Part shown: piece after piece, positions 8,205-16,987 of the stretch
How positions within the stretch are numbered: the stretch's first letter is position 1
Layout: the number at the start of each line of letters is the position of its first letter
DNA from: Prevotella melaninogenica
GTDB taxonomy: Bacteria > Bacteroidota > Bacteroidia > Bacteroidales > Bacteroidaceae
Length of the DNA stretch: 64,000 nucleotides
Direction: 5' to 3'
Assembly: GCF_018128065.1 (NCBI RefSeq)
Contig: NZ_CP072360.1
Location: forward strand, 1,740,501 to 1,804,500
Notes under the pieces: model-generated
Seen by the model: only the letters and a program-made list of their open reading frames with translations
Databases searched by the model: none
Told to the model about the DNA's origin: nothing
Position numbers and translations under genes: made by a program

Positions 8205-8366
8205 AAAATGAAAATTAAATTACCAAGTATTGCTATTGATATCACATCAAGGGCATATCTCAAAAACATGAAAAAAATCATTAATTCAAAATCTTTCAAA
8301 ACCGAGTTTGTTTTCAAATCTTTTCTTTTCAATTAGGCGTATAAATACTTTCGCGTTCAGTGAGGG

Positions 8367-8819
8367 TTAGACGGTGTCTGGTACTGGTCCATTTCCCTCT
8401 TCTTTCTTTTCCTTTTTCTTCTTGTCTTTCCCTGCCTCTTCTGTCTTTCTCACCGTCTCATACGAGTTATCACGCAGAGCCGCTTTTAGTTCCACGCCTG
8501 GCGTAAATGTTACACGTGGCTTAATTGTCTCGGTCTTAAACGCCTTTTCCGTCGCAGTTCCTTCGCTTGAAAGTGTCAGGCGCATTGTGCCAAATTCTCC
8601 TAACTGCACGCTAAAGCCGTCACGAAGATAATGAGGCAGACAATCCATAAAGTTCGCCAGCACGTTTTCGATGTCACCACGTGTGAGCGAAGAACGCCCC
8701 GCAATGTCATGCGCAATATCCCGCAGGGTCTTCTTCCCCACGTTCACAGGACTTGCATAAAACTTTCCAGGACCTGTCTTGGTGCCTGGTTTTCTTCTTT
8801 CAATCAATTTGATTTTCAT
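8367..8819 (-). CDS. HU/IHF-like DNA-binding protein with charged tail
   Basis: The protein has 150 residues. The first 120 match the HU-like family of Bacteroidetes: MKIKLIERRKPGTKTGPGKFYA, then DIAGRSSLTRGDIENVLANF and VTFTPGVELKAAL. The middle stretch GFSVQLGEFGTMRL corresponds to the HU beta-sheet region. The last 30 residues are lysine/glutamate-rich. Such proteins bend or coat DNA; genomes carry many copies, often near surface-protein loci and mobile DNA. The gene has its own terminator at 8168-8204. Which DNA it serves is unknown. It lies downstream of the fimbrillin-like gene but is separated from it by another terminator. Confidence 0.85.
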   Translation of the reverse strand: MKIKLIERRKPGTKTGPGKFYASPVNVGKKTLRDIAHDIAGRSSLTRGDIENVLANFMDCLPHYLRDGFSVQLGEFGTMRLTLSSEGTATEKAFKTETIKPRVTFTPGVELKAALRDNSYETVRKTEEAGKDKKKKEKKEEGNGPVPDTV

Positions 8820-8951
8820 TGTGTTTAAGATTTTATTAGTTATTACTTACTTGTGCTGCACTTTGCAGCAACACGTTTTTCATTAGTTTCTTTTTTACCC
8901 AGTTTGATAAGCTCAATCAAAGCGTGTTTGTTCACTATTCAAAAGAAATAA

Positions 8952-8994
8952 AAACCTCCGCAAAGCTTTGAAAATCCGCACGATGCGGAGGTTT
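8952..8994 (-). terminator. Strong hairpin between fimbrillin-like and HU genes
   Basis: AAACCTCCGCA and TGCGGAGGTTT form an 11-bp perfect stem around a 21-nt loop; on the minus strand it is followed by TTTTTATTTC. Confidence 0.75.
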
Positions 8995-9014
8995 AAAACG
9001 CATATTAGGTCAGA

Positions 9015-9109
9015 GTAAAATTTCTAATGGGTCGGAAGAAAATTTCTAACCTGTTAGAAATTTACGGGGAACGTGTTAGCGAGAAAATTCTAACGGGTTA
9101 GAAATTTTC
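9015..9109. repeat. Cluster of TCTAAC/GTTAGA palindromes
   Basis: A perfect 11-bp palindrome, AAATTTCTAAC-CT-GTTAGAAATTT, lies at 9040-9063. A second with one base slipped lies at 9083-9109, and a half-site AAAATTTCTAA at about 9018. No gene is seen in 8995-9231. It may bind a dimeric regulator. Confidence 0.55.
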
Positions 9110-9231
9110 TTGCAACGGGTTGGATATTTCAATGTCTCTCACCCTACTTTATCCAGTTAGGCTCCCTCCCCTTTACTTCCCTTCGGTCAGTGACCGTTGG
9201 TTCGGGGAGGGTCGGGGTGGGGCTTTTAGGA

Positions 9232-10824
9232 CTACTTGAACCCGTCGACCCTGAACCCGTCGGTGCGGTTGTTGATGTGAACGTAGACGTGGTTACTGTC
9301 GAAGTTCAGGCTGAACGCGTTGCCGCTGCTCGATGGCTGAGCACTTGACGACCAATAGTCGCCGGTGTTGCCAACGTTGTACAGCTGACCAGAGCGGTAG
9401 CAACCCAAGGCGGGCAGGTAAAAGTATTTGTCTGCGTCAGCGGCGGAAGGAAGAGTCTGAGATACAGACCAACTTTGCTCTTTGTCTGTTGTTCGCCAAT
9501 CTGTGCCGTCGACAGATTTCTCGGTGTCGTAATGATGCTCTACCTGTAATACAGACTTCTTCTTAAACCACATACCACCTTTATATAAATGACCCATAGT
9601 TGTCCATAACTCATCTGCATCCCAACGAGGATCGCCCTCTTTTGCGTACCATGTCATCTGGTTCACGTTGGGAAGGTCTTTACATGATGTGCGAGTAGCG
9701 TTGAAAGGTGAACCGCTGCCCTCGTGGTAGTAACGTGAGTCATCCTTGTTCTTGGGGTAGTTTGAAGAACTCCTATTGTTTTGTGTTGGTTGGTCTGTGT
9801 TTCCTGCCAAATTCTTTGTCCATTCGTAACCATACCAATATTGCTGCTGAGCATCCCACATATAGTAATTATTGCCATCGTAATCATGTGGATCAAGGTT
9901 AGCCGTTATATCATGAATCGAGCCAGCAGTGCAATTAAGCGTAACTATCTTTGATACCGTTCCATCTATTGCTCCACTTGGATTATCAGTTGTATTACGA
10001 AGCCAGTAACGAATGCGGAAAGTATGTGTACCAGGAGCAATGACTGCATAGGTAGCATTCTTGCTCATATCATCAGCAGAGTTGTCTATTACAAAACCTG
10101 AACCTGTGGTTACAGTAATCGTCTTTGAACCACCAGAAGCAAGGGTAAGTGTACCGTTAGCCGCTATGTTGTAAGTTCCTGCAATATTGTCGTCACTCAT
10201 AATTTCAATCTTAATCAGCTTACTACGATTTACGTATGCATTGCTTGAACGTGGAATAAAACAGAGATAGGCAGCCTTGTGATTAAGGGTGAATTTGTAA
10301 ACATTGCCTATTTTGTTAGCTGTAGCTATTCCACAATCTCCCGATTCGCCTGCATGGTCAAAGTTGTTTGGAGCAGATTGTGTTTGTTCTGACTTAATCT
10401 CAACTTGTGGTTGTATTCCAGAAACAGTCTTGTTTGTATAAAGAATATCGTGTGTAGCACCTGTATAAGTACCAGAAAGAGCAAACATTCCTTTTGCTTT
10501 TTCAGCAGTAGAGAGGAATGTCACAGTTCCACTCTGCTGCCACATACCTCCATCATCTTTTACCCATATCTTGTCCGTACTACTCCAATTAACGGAAGCA
10601 CCAGAACCCTTTGTATGATTAAGAATCGCTGTGCGGGTTGTGACTTCTGTTTGAGAAGTGCCAGTAAAGACAGTTGCCTCAGTAGGGATGTTACTATTCT
10701 TCTGCTTTTCTCCCTGTGCAACGTCATCATTCGCACAGCTGGCAGCAAACAATAAAGCTGCGAAGCCGTAACATATACCTCGCATTACTGAACCGATAGT
10801 CGTTCTCTTCATAAACTTATTCAT
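9232..10824 (-). CDS. Fimbrillin-like lipoprotein with hypervariable C-terminal domain
   Basis: The protein has 530 residues. It has a type II signal peptide with lipobox FAASC near residue 30, then a threonine/serine-rich beta region of the fimbrillin (Mfa-like) sort (GASVNWSSTDKIWVKD). The C-terminal 200 residues resemble the FISUMP/C-type-lectin domain (TGDYWSSSAQPSSSGNAF). It should be anchored at the outer membrane and face outward. The last 30 codons (9235-9324) are almost all either fixed or one adenine change away from AAC: AAC, GAC, CAC, TAC, AGC, ACC and ATC occur at alternating positions, which is the signature of a diversity-generating retroelement target. The 3' 250 bp are clearly richer in G+C than the rest. 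No reverse transcriptase or template repeat is seen nearby. A small exported-type protein precedes it. Confidence 0.75.
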   Translation of the reverse strand: MNKFMKRTTIGSVMRGICYGFAALLFAASCANDDVAQGEKQKNSNIPTEATVFTGTSQTEVTTRTAILNHTKGSGASVNWSSTDKIWVKDDGGMWQQSGTVTFLSTAEKAKGMFALSGTYTGATHDILYTNKTVSGIQPQVEIKSEQTQSAPNNFDHAGESGDCGIATANKIGNVYKFTLNHKAAYLCFIPRSSNAYVNRSKLIKIEIMSDDNIAGTYNIAANGTLTLASGGSKTITVTTGSGFVIDNSADDMSKNATYAVIAPGTHTFRIRYWLRNTTDNPSGAIDGTVSKIVTLNCTAGSIHDITANLDPHDYDGNNYYMWDAQQQYWYGYEWTKNLAGNTDQPTQNNRSSSNYPKNKDDSRYYHEGSGSPFNATRTSCKDLPNVNQMTWYAKEGDPRWDADELWTTMGHLYKGGMWFKKKSVLQVEHHYDTEKSVDGTDWRTTDKEQSWSVSQTLPSAADADKYFYLPALGCYRSGQLYNVGNTGDYWSSSAQPSSSGNAFSLNFDSNHVYVHINNRTDGFRVDGFK

Positions 10825-10847
10825 TTCGTTTTCCTTTCTGATAATTC

Positions 10848-11051
10848 TTAATAGTTTTCTGTACTATCCCAAGAAGTCTCTTCTTGGTCTTCTTCTTCAT
10901 CGTTAAAAAAGTTGTGCTTTGCATCGCCCACAGTTGTGCCAGGGTTAATCTTTCCTGCATTACCACTGGCATGAACCAATAGGGCTTCTGTCTCTGTGCA
11001 AATGATGTTGCACTGGGGCTTTTGATAAATCTTTCTTTCAATTACTATCAT
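10848..11051 (-). CDS. Small Bacteroidales protein upstream of fimbrillin-like gene
   Basis: The protein has 67 residues: MIVIERKIYQKPQCNIICTE at the start, a middle AGKINPGTTVGD and an acidic end (NDEEEDQEETSWDS). This layout (a short basic YxxP start, a hydrophobic middle, an acidic tail) is common in small proteins encoded directly before fimbrillin or secreted-protein genes in Bacteroidales; their function is unknown. A competing frame at 10817-11041 is rejected because its composition is unlike protein. The gene ends 24 nt before the lipoprotein start, so the two are probably one operon. Confidence 0.6.
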   Translation of the reverse strand: MIVIERKIYQKPQCNIICTETEALLVHASGNAGKINPGTTVGDAKHNFFNDEEEDQEETSWDSTENY

Positions 11052-11169
11052 TTCGTTTAATTTTTAGGGGATACGCAGTTAGCGCATCCTGTTTGTATAT
11101 TGATTAAAATAGCTGTTATTTCGTTCTTATTTGTCTTATATCGAGTTCACAAAAGGGCACAAAAAAGCG

Positions 11170-11337
11170 AACAAAGGAAACTCCGTGAAGTCCTTTGTTT
11201 ACAAGCGTTAAGGCACGCTTCGCACGCGTAGGATGAAAGAAAATATAGAAGACTAAACGCCAGTTGTGTGTTAGCAAAATATCTGAAACCACCAAATAGA
11301 AAGCACTAAAAAGGCAAAGAAATCAAAGTTTCTTTGC
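11170..11337. other. Two hairpins in the leader of the fimbrillin-like operon
   Basis: AACAAAGGA/TCCTTTGTT (11170-11199) and GCAAAGAAA/TTTCTTTGC (11314-11337) are each perfect 9-bp stems. They lie in the 550-bp gap upstream of the small protein. They could be leader structures of that operon. No ORF is supported here. Confidence 0.4.
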
Positions 11338-11454
11338 TGCGCTATAGTCGTTTGATATGTCATTGCTAATTCGTTCACGCTCGCAAAGGTATAACATCTT
11401 TTTAGAATTAACAAGGAAAACCTAAAGAAATATACAAATTAAATAAAAAAAGAA

Positions 11455-11555
11455 AGGAGAACAAGAGACAGGGTATGAGAAAGACAGAGTAACAAAAGGA
11501 CAAAAGACAGGGTATAAGAAAGACAAAGTAACAGGAAAACAAGAGAGGGGAATAA
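11455..11555. repeat. 39-bp imperfect tandem repeat, about 2.3 copies
   Basis: Units begin AGACAGGGTAT at 11466 and 11505 with a degenerate third at 11544; each contains GAAAGACARAGTAACA. It is purine-rich on the plus strand and lies just beyond the cls stop codon. Confidence 0.65.
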
Positions 11556-11607
11556 AGACACTGTTTCTAAAAAAGGAGAATTATAAGGCATAAACTCTTT
11601 CCCTCTT

Positions 11608-13029
11608 TTACAACAGTGGACTCAAGAGTCTTATTATTGACTCCCACAATCGCTGTAGGAAGGAACGGTGTGTAAGGTTTCGTACATTTTCTAAGGAGAC
11701 ACACGCTTCTTGGTCTTTTAAGAAAATATCCTTTACTTCTAATGCTATTTTCTTGTCATAGAAGAAAGCATTTGCTTCAAAGTCATTCTCAAAGCTACGG
11801 AAGTCAACATTAGTAGAACCAATCGTTGCTATACTATCATCGGCAACAAGAAGTTTTGAATGATTAAAACCAGCCTTATATAAATAAACTTTTACTCCCG
11901 CTTTTACCGTTGCTAAGACATAAGTGCGTGAAGCCCATTCCACAATCTTTGTGTCTGTCTCGTAAGGTATCATCAGTCTTACATCAACTCCCGACAAAGC
12001 AGCTGTACGCATAGCAAAGAGAATTGGGTCAGTAGGAAGGAAGTAAGGCGTTTCCATATAGACATATCGCTTTGCACTGGTAAGTACTCTTACGTATCCT
12101 TGCTCAATCTCTGGCCATAAACTTGTTGGACTACTGGTGACAATCTGAATAAGACTATCATTCTCCGCAACCTTGCTGGCAGGATAATAAACGTGGTCGG
12201 TTATCAACTCACGACTCACAAAGAACCAATCTACAAGAAAGGCACGTTGCAATCCATATACCGCTGCACCAGTTATCTTAACATGTGTATCACGCCAAGC
12301 AAGTTTCTTTATTCCCTTTATATAACGCTTGGCAACATTCATACCACCAATAAAACCTACCTCACCATCAATAACACATATCTTTCTATGATTACGATAG
12401 TTCACCTTACTGGTAAAGACTGGGAAGCGTACAGGCATAAAGGGATATACCTCTATTCCCTCAGCACGCATACGTTCAAAGAAACGATTCTTTGTTTTCC
12501 AAGAACCTACATCATCATAGATAACACGGACCTCAACTCCCTGTCGTGCCTTGTCTATCAACGTATCAGCTACAATTTGTCCCAAGGGGTCGCTGGCTAT
12601 GATGAAAGTATCTAAATGGATGTGGTGTTCAGCCTTACCAATCTCCATCAGTAGAGATGGGAAGAACTCATATCCTGAAGTATAAATCTCTGTTTCGTTG
12701 TTCTTAAAAGGTAAGGCCCAGTTCTGATTCATAAAGAGTTTGATGAGTTCGCGATACTCAATAGGCAGATGGAGTCGCTTCTGTTCAACAAACTCCAACA
12801 TGGAATGCTTTGTCAGCTGATCCATACTATACTGCCATATCTTACGCTCTTTCCGTGTGGTCTGACCAAAGAAGAAATAAAGAATAATGCCTAACATTGG
12901 GATAAACGTTAGCACCAACATCCACGCCATTGTCTTGGCTGGCTGTCGGTTATCCATCAATACGCGCACCATTACAATAATGATGACAACAACGTAGATT
13001 GCTAAGAATGCCCAATGAACATAAATCAT
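11608..13029 (-). CDS. cls: Cardiolipin synthase
   Basis: The protein has 473 residues. Two membrane helices at the N-terminus (MIYVHWAFLAIYVVVIIIVM and an MLVLTFIPMLGIILYFFFG segment) are followed by two phospholipase D HKD motifs: HRKICVIDGEVGFIGG in the middle and HSKLLVADDSIATIGS near residue 400. This is the standard bacterial cardiolipin synthase design, joining two phosphatidylglycerol molecules into cardiolipin and glycerol at the inner membrane. Its start is 17 nt after the stop of the TPR gene, so it appears to be the last gene of the dnaG operon. Confidence 0.93.
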   Translation of the reverse strand: MIYVHWAFLAIYVVVIIIVMVRVLMDNRQPAKTMAWMLVLTFIPMLGIILYFFFGQTTRKERKIWQYSMDQLTKHSMLEFVEQKRLHLPIEYRELIKLFMNQNWALPFKNNETEIYTSGYEFFPSLLMEIGKAEHHIHLDTFIIASDPLGQIVADTLIDKARQGVEVRVIYDDVGSWKTKNRFFERMRAEGIEVYPFMPVRFPVFTSKVNYRNHRKICVIDGEVGFIGGMNVAKRYIKGIKKLAWRDTHVKITGAAVYGLQRAFLVDWFFVSRELITDHVYYPASKVAENDSLIQIVTSSPTSLWPEIEQGYVRVLTSAKRYVYMETPYFLPTDPILFAMRTAALSGVDVRLMIPYETDTKIVEWASRTYVLATVKAGVKVYLYKAGFNHSKLLVADDSIATIGSTNVDFRSFENDFEANAFFYDKKIALEVKDIFLKDQEACVSLENVRNLTHRSFLQRLWESIIRLLSPLL

Positions 13030-13046
13030 CTATATTCTTCTTTTCA

Positions 13047-13622
13047 TTAACTCTTTGAAATGTCTGCTCTGCTGATTCTTTCTTTTTCTCGCAACTGCTG
13101 TATATATGCCAATTCATCTAAGGCAAAGTCACCACTTTCTGGGTCATCAATCATCTGACGAAGTATTTCTTCCGCCTCATCAAGCCTCCGCAACTCTATC
13201 AAAACATAAGCTTTTCGTCGATAAAGGAAGTGCAAAAAAGGACGTAACGACTGCTCAACCTCACCTTCCTCATCATCAGAAATAGAAGTGTGCAAATCCT
13301 CCAGAATACCGTCAATGGTCATCAGCGAACGATAGTCACCCAAATAAATCATACAGTTCACATACTCCTCAGCATAGAGCGCACGATTAAGCCCGATTAC
13401 AAACGTGAGGTAATAATAAGCTCGGTCATACTGGCGCAACTCGTTATAGCAGAAACCCAACATATAACATACCTCAAAGAAGAGGCTTCGTTCAGTCTTA
13501 CTCTGTTTCTGTAAATATGAATTCAACAGCTGGTAAGCATTCTCCAAATAAGCAACAGCCTCATAGTAACGCTTCTGACGATAGAGTGTTCGACTACGAT
13601 AAACAAAACGAGCTGCATCCAT
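13047..13622 (-). CDS. TPR protein, C-terminal piece of a frameshifted gene
   Basis: The piece has 191 residues and reads as tetratricopeptide-like helices (LYRQKRYYEAVAYLENAYQL, then YMLGFCYNELRQYDRAYYYL). Its ATG lies inside the end of the upstream frame (13523-14299). The upstream frame reads TEEQRMIANVE and then turns into an implausible hydrophobic tail, whereas adding one A to the AAA at the junction gives VENMDAARFVYRSRTLYRQK in a single protein of about 417 residues. I therefore think this is one gene broken by a one-base deletion. TPR domains mediate protein contacts; the partner is unknown. It lies in the dnaG operon before cls. Confidence 0.7.
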   Translation of the reverse strand: MDAARFVYRSRTLYRQKRYYEAVAYLENAYQLLNSYLQKQSKTERSLFFEVCYMLGFCYNELRQYDRAYYYLTFVIGLNRALYAEEYVNCMIYLGDYRSLMTIDGILEDLHTSISDDEEGEVEQSLRPFLHFLYRRKAYVLIELRRLDEAEEILRQMIDDPESGDFALDELAYIQQLREKERISRADISKS

Positions 13623-14299
13623 ATTTCTACATTGGCTATCATCCGCTGCTCTTCCGTAAGCTGATTCTCCTCACCATTAGTCAGTTTACTCTTAGCTTCC
13701 TTCCACATATAGACGAACTCATCCTGCAACTGCTTTGTTGAACGAAGGTCGTATGCCAACAAGACTGAATGCGATTGCACCTGCACTTCCCTCGTATGAA
13801 GCGGTCTACCAGTACCAGACGGCAATGGCAACAATGTCGAAACAACCTGATAATAAAGCACATCATCACAACCATCAGCCTGCTGAATACTAAAAGTCAT
13901 ACGGCGACGTGTCGTAGGATGAGCTGGGAGGAAGAACACAAGATCAAGCATTGCCTTCTGTCGAACGAATGAACCATTTGCAATCAATGTATCAGAGAGA
14001 TTGTAGGTAGCAATAGACTCACGGTCATTGATGACCATAACGGCATCTGTGATAACTGTCAACTCTGAGAAGACAACATCCACATAACCGAAGACCTTAT
14101 CCATCCACTGCCTTAAGGTAGCAGCTTCTTTATCATTCTGTCGCCACTCAGCCCCCTTCTTCTGATGTCTTAGTTCCTGTTCACGAAGTAGGAAGATGTC
14201 ACGTTCAACTTCTTTTGAAGCCCATTCCAAGTCAGTTGTAGACGAATTCTTAGCATCATTCTTTATGTCTGTCAGATTCCTTATAAAGAATTCTGCCAT
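13523..14299 (-). CDS. Hypothetical protein, N-terminal piece joined to TPR region
   Basis: The frame has 258 residues, of which the last 34 or so (after IANVEIW) are probably out-of-frame sequence. The real part is soluble, with charged helices (DLEWASKEVERDIFLLREQE) and a beta-rich middle that I do not recognise (MVINDRESIATYNLSDTLI). Together with 13047-13622 it would make a 417-residue protein. It starts 19 nt inside the end of the upstream gene. The order dnaG, unknown, this gene, cls suggests co-transcription. No function is assigned. Confidence 0.65.
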   Translation of the reverse strand: MAEFFIRNLTDIKNDAKNSSTTDLEWASKEVERDIFLLREQELRHQKKGAEWRQNDKEAATLRQWMDKVFGYVDVVFSELTVITDAVMVINDRESIATYNLSDTLIANGSFVRQKAMLDLVFFLPAHPTTRRRMTFSIQQADGCDDVLYYQVVSTLLPLPSGTGRPLHTREVQVQSHSVLLAYDLRSTKQLQDEFVYMWKEAKSKLTNGEENQLTEEQRMIANVEIWMQLVLFIVVEHSIVRSVTMRLLLIWRMLTSC

Positions 14300-14724
14300 G
14301 CAAACATATCAACCATTGCCGAAGAAAGAATATCTTGGGCACGGTCTTCATCTAATAGAAGAGCCGTCAAGATATGCAAGTCTATGACATTTGTTTCCTC
14401 ATTGATAGTATAGCTGAAGCGAGGTCCATCAGAGTTAAGGTTGAAATGGTTGCACACATGGCGCACAATATTTATATCTTTCATCTCAGCCTCAGCAAAG
14501 AAGAGAAACGACAACTCTACCTGTGGATGCTTACTGAAGATACGAATACCAAAATGTCCACTCTGAAATCCAAAGCGAACGATTGCAGCATCTTTCTCTT
14601 CTCGCCACTCTCCTATACAGTTGAGTTCCTTCAATGCCTTTGAAACTATCCTTTTATTCTCACCCATATCAAGGCTTGAGAGCCTAAGTGGAGGATTGAA
14701 TAACTTTCTTATCAAATTCATCAT
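14281..14724 (-). CDS. Conserved hypothetical protein, possibly YbjN-like fold
   Basis: The protein has 147 residues and is soluble. It contains alternating strands and helices, with the pattern WREEKDAAIVRFGFQSGHFGIRI followed by VELSFLFFAEAE, which recalls the YbjN/type III chaperone-like fold; this is a weak resemblance. Its start overlaps the dnaG stop by four bases (ATGA) and its end overlaps the next gene, so it is tightly coupled within the dnaG operon. No function can be stated. Confidence 0.7.
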   Translation of the reverse strand: MMNLIRKLFNPPLRLSSLDMGENKRIVSKALKELNCIGEWREEKDAAIVRFGFQSGHFGIRIFSKHPQVELSFLFFAEAEMKDINIVRHVCNHFNLNSDGPRFSYTINEETNVIDLHILTALLLDEDRAQDILSSAMVDMFAWQNSL

Positions 14725-16655
14725 ACCAGAATATTAGTACCAGTTTTCTTTGCCAATTCATTACGAAGATTCTGTATCTTCATAATTTCTCCCATTATCT
14801 GTTGCATCTCTCCTGAATCTTTTGTTTGAAGAAGTTGCACATTTAATTCCTTCAAACGAGACGATACGTAGTCCAAACGAAAGTCAGCGACAAGGTGTAG
14901 AACACGATCACGCAAAGTCTGTTCCGTTTCTTTCACCTGCAGGCTTTCTGCAAGTTGGAAACGATCTACACTCAATCTCACTGCTACGGACGCAATGTTG
15001 ATATCCACATGCTGTGTGAAATACTCCTCTGCCTTAAAGCCTTCTTCACCACAATGCTCTACAGCTTCCTGCAGTATCTTCTTATATAACTCATTAGAAA
15101 AGCCGAGATTATCACTTCCAAGGTCGTAAGCAATGTATTGTGCTACGGTAAGATTATATACCTGTCCGCTATTCTCGTCTTTCACATCACGGAAGATAAT
15201 CTTCTCGCCATCTTTGACAACAGCTTGAATAAGCATCTGTTCTACCTTAGATACAGTTTGAGTAGATGCCATTGCTTGTGCCTCCTCCCGTTGTTCCTCA
15301 ATGACAGCAGCCCGATGTTGCTGTTGTTCACGTGTCTGCTGCTCCCGATTGGAATAGATATTACGATTCATCTGTTCCATCAGCGTACGTTCCGATATGC
15401 CTGTACGGTTGGCACACTCTCGGATATAGGTATCACGGAGTATCGGGTCTTTGATAACAGAAATACTTTGCACTATTGAAGCAACTGCCTCTGAACGCTT
15501 GATAGGGTCAGTGACACCGTTCAAGAGTACATTAATCTTAAAGACAATGAAGTCTGTCTGATTGTCTTCAATATACTTTCTGAAATCTTCTGCATTGTAA
15601 CTACGCGCGAACTCATCTGGATCTTTACCATCAGGAAGCAACAGTACCTTCACATTCATACCTTCTGCCAACAGCATATCCGTTCCTCGAAGAGCCGCAT
15701 GCTGACCAGCCGCATCACCATCATAGAGCAAAACGATATTGGAAGTGAAACGATGCAGCAGTCTAATCTGATGTACTGAAAGTGCCGTACCACTATTGGC
15801 CACGACATTCTCAATACCACACTGATGCATAGAGACAACGTCTGTGTATCCCTCCACCATATAAACAAGGTCGTGCTTGGCAATTGCTTTCTTTGCTTGG
15901 AAGATACCATAGAGTTCTCGTTCCTTATGATAGATAACACTATCGGAGGAGTTGACATACTTCTGACTTACGCCCTTCGTCCGCTCATCCAACAATCGGC
16001 CACCAAAGGCTGTCACCTTACCGCTCACGCCAATCCACGGAAACATCACACGCCCATTGAAGCGATCAATGAGTTCTCCGTTTTCACGTTCAAAGCAAAG
16101 ACCTGTCTTGACAAGAAACTCTCTCTGAAAACCAGCCTTTAATGCTGCATCAGCAAAGGCATGACGGTTCGACAAACAAAAACCTAAGTGGAACTTACGA
16201 ATGATATCGTCTCGAAAGCCACGACTGCGGAAGTACTGCATACCGATAGCCATACCATCAACATCGTTGTGCAAGATGTCACTAAAGTACTTTGCAGCCC
16301 ACTCATTAACCAAGAACATTGATTCTCGTTCATTCTCCTGCTGCTTCTCTTCATTCGTCAGCTCGCGTTCATGCACCTCAATATGATACTTATTCGCAAG
16401 CCACTTCAAGGCTTCAGGATAAGTCATCTGTTCATGCTCCATGATAAACTTCACCACATTTCCCGCTGCGCCACATGAAAAGCATTTGTAAACACCTTTC
16501 ACCGGACTGACGGAGAACGATGGTGTACGATCATCATGGAAAGGGCACAAGCCTTTGTAGCTTGTTCCCGCCTTGCGTAAAGAAACGAAATCGCTAATTA
16601 CCTCAACGATATTCGACGCATTCATAATCCTGTCTACGGTCGGTCTGTCAATCAT
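14721..16655 (-). CDS. dnaG: DNA primase DnaG
   Basis: The protein has 644 residues from the ATG at 16655. It starts MIDRPTVDRIMNASNIVEVI and contains the CHC2 zinc site (CPFHDDRTPS then YKCFSCGAAG), the Toprim core (DLVYMVEGYTDVVSM and VLLYDGDAAG) and a C-terminal helicase-binding region. DnaG makes the RNA primers for chromosome replication on DnaB-unwound template. A longer frame reaching 16727 would add a hydrophobic peptide unlike any primase and would cover the promoter; it is therefore rejected. It is the first gene of the operon that continues with the hypothetical genes and cls. Confidence 0.96.
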   Translation of the reverse strand: MIDRPTVDRIMNASNIVEVISDFVSLRKAGTSYKGLCPFHDDRTPSFSVSPVKGVYKCFSCGAAGNVVKFIMEHEQMTYPEALKWLANKYHIEVHERELTNEEKQQENERESMFLVNEWAAKYFSDILHNDVDGMAIGMQYFRSRGFRDDIIRKFHLGFCLSNRHAFADAALKAGFQREFLVKTGLCFERENGELIDRFNGRVMFPWIGVSGKVTAFGGRLLDERTKGVSQKYVNSSDSVIYHKERELYGIFQAKKAIAKHDLVYMVEGYTDVVSMHQCGIENVVANSGTALSVHQIRLLHRFTSNIVLLYDGDAAGQHAALRGTDMLLAEGMNVKVLLLPDGKDPDEFARSYNAEDFRKYIEDNQTDFIVFKINVLLNGVTDPIKRSEAVASIVQSISVIKDPILRDTYIRECANRTGISERTLMEQMNRNIYSNREQQTREQQQHRAAVIEEQREEAQAMASTQTVSKVEQMLIQAVVKDGEKIIFRDVKDENSGQVYNLTVAQYIAYDLGSDNLGFSNELYKKILQEAVEHCGEEGFKAEEYFTQHVDINIASVAVRLSVDRFQLAESLQVKETEQTLRDRVLHLVADFRLDYVSSRLKELNVQLLQTKDSGEMQQIMGEIMKIQNLRNELAKKTGTNILV

Positions 16656-16662
16656 TATGCTA

Positions 16663-16693
16663 CAAAGATAACATAAACCGATGATATGACAAA
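16663..16693 (-). promoter_or_regulatory. dnaG promoter, near-consensus, almost leaderless
   Basis: On the minus strand TTTG (16690-16693) is followed after exactly 19 nt by TATCTTTG (16663-16670), the Bacteroidetes -33/-7 pair at ideal spacing. The -7 box ends only 7 nt before the dnaG ATG, so the transcript should start at or within a few bases of the start codon. Confidence 0.75.
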
Positions 16694-16987
16694 GCAAGAA
16701 CAAGAAAAAGATAGGTACATCCTGCAAGAAAACCTTGCTACAAATAGTTACTACTTATAGCAAAGTTATTCCAAGACCCACACACATCAAATGTGTCTTC
16801 AACCTGTAAAAATGTTTCTCGTCCTTATATCTACATGCAAACAAAAGGAAAGAACTCCCATTCGTGAACTATTTTTCTTTTGAAAAGAATGGCTTAGTAA
16901 GCAATATTAGACTATAAAGAGAGTGATTACTACCCGATACGTCTCTATTCTAACTCTTAATAGCATCGACAACAGTTCCTTCTTATA

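Noticed and set aside
8006..8332. 108-residue minus-strand frame over the rsmD end
   Set aside because: It is antisense to rsmD and runs through the HU terminator.
9232..10824. A complete diversity-generating retroelement in the window
   Set aside because: No reverse transcriptase, Avd or template repeat was found between 1 and 20000; only the target signature is present.
10817..11041. 74-residue minus-strand frame beside the fimbrillin-like gene
   Set aside because: It overlaps the better frame 10848-11051, which has the usual layout of small Bacteroidales proteins.
13560..13640. Programmed -1 frameshift in the TPR gene
   Set aside because: No canonical slippery heptamer or downstream pseudoknot is seen; a one-base loss in AAA is simpler.
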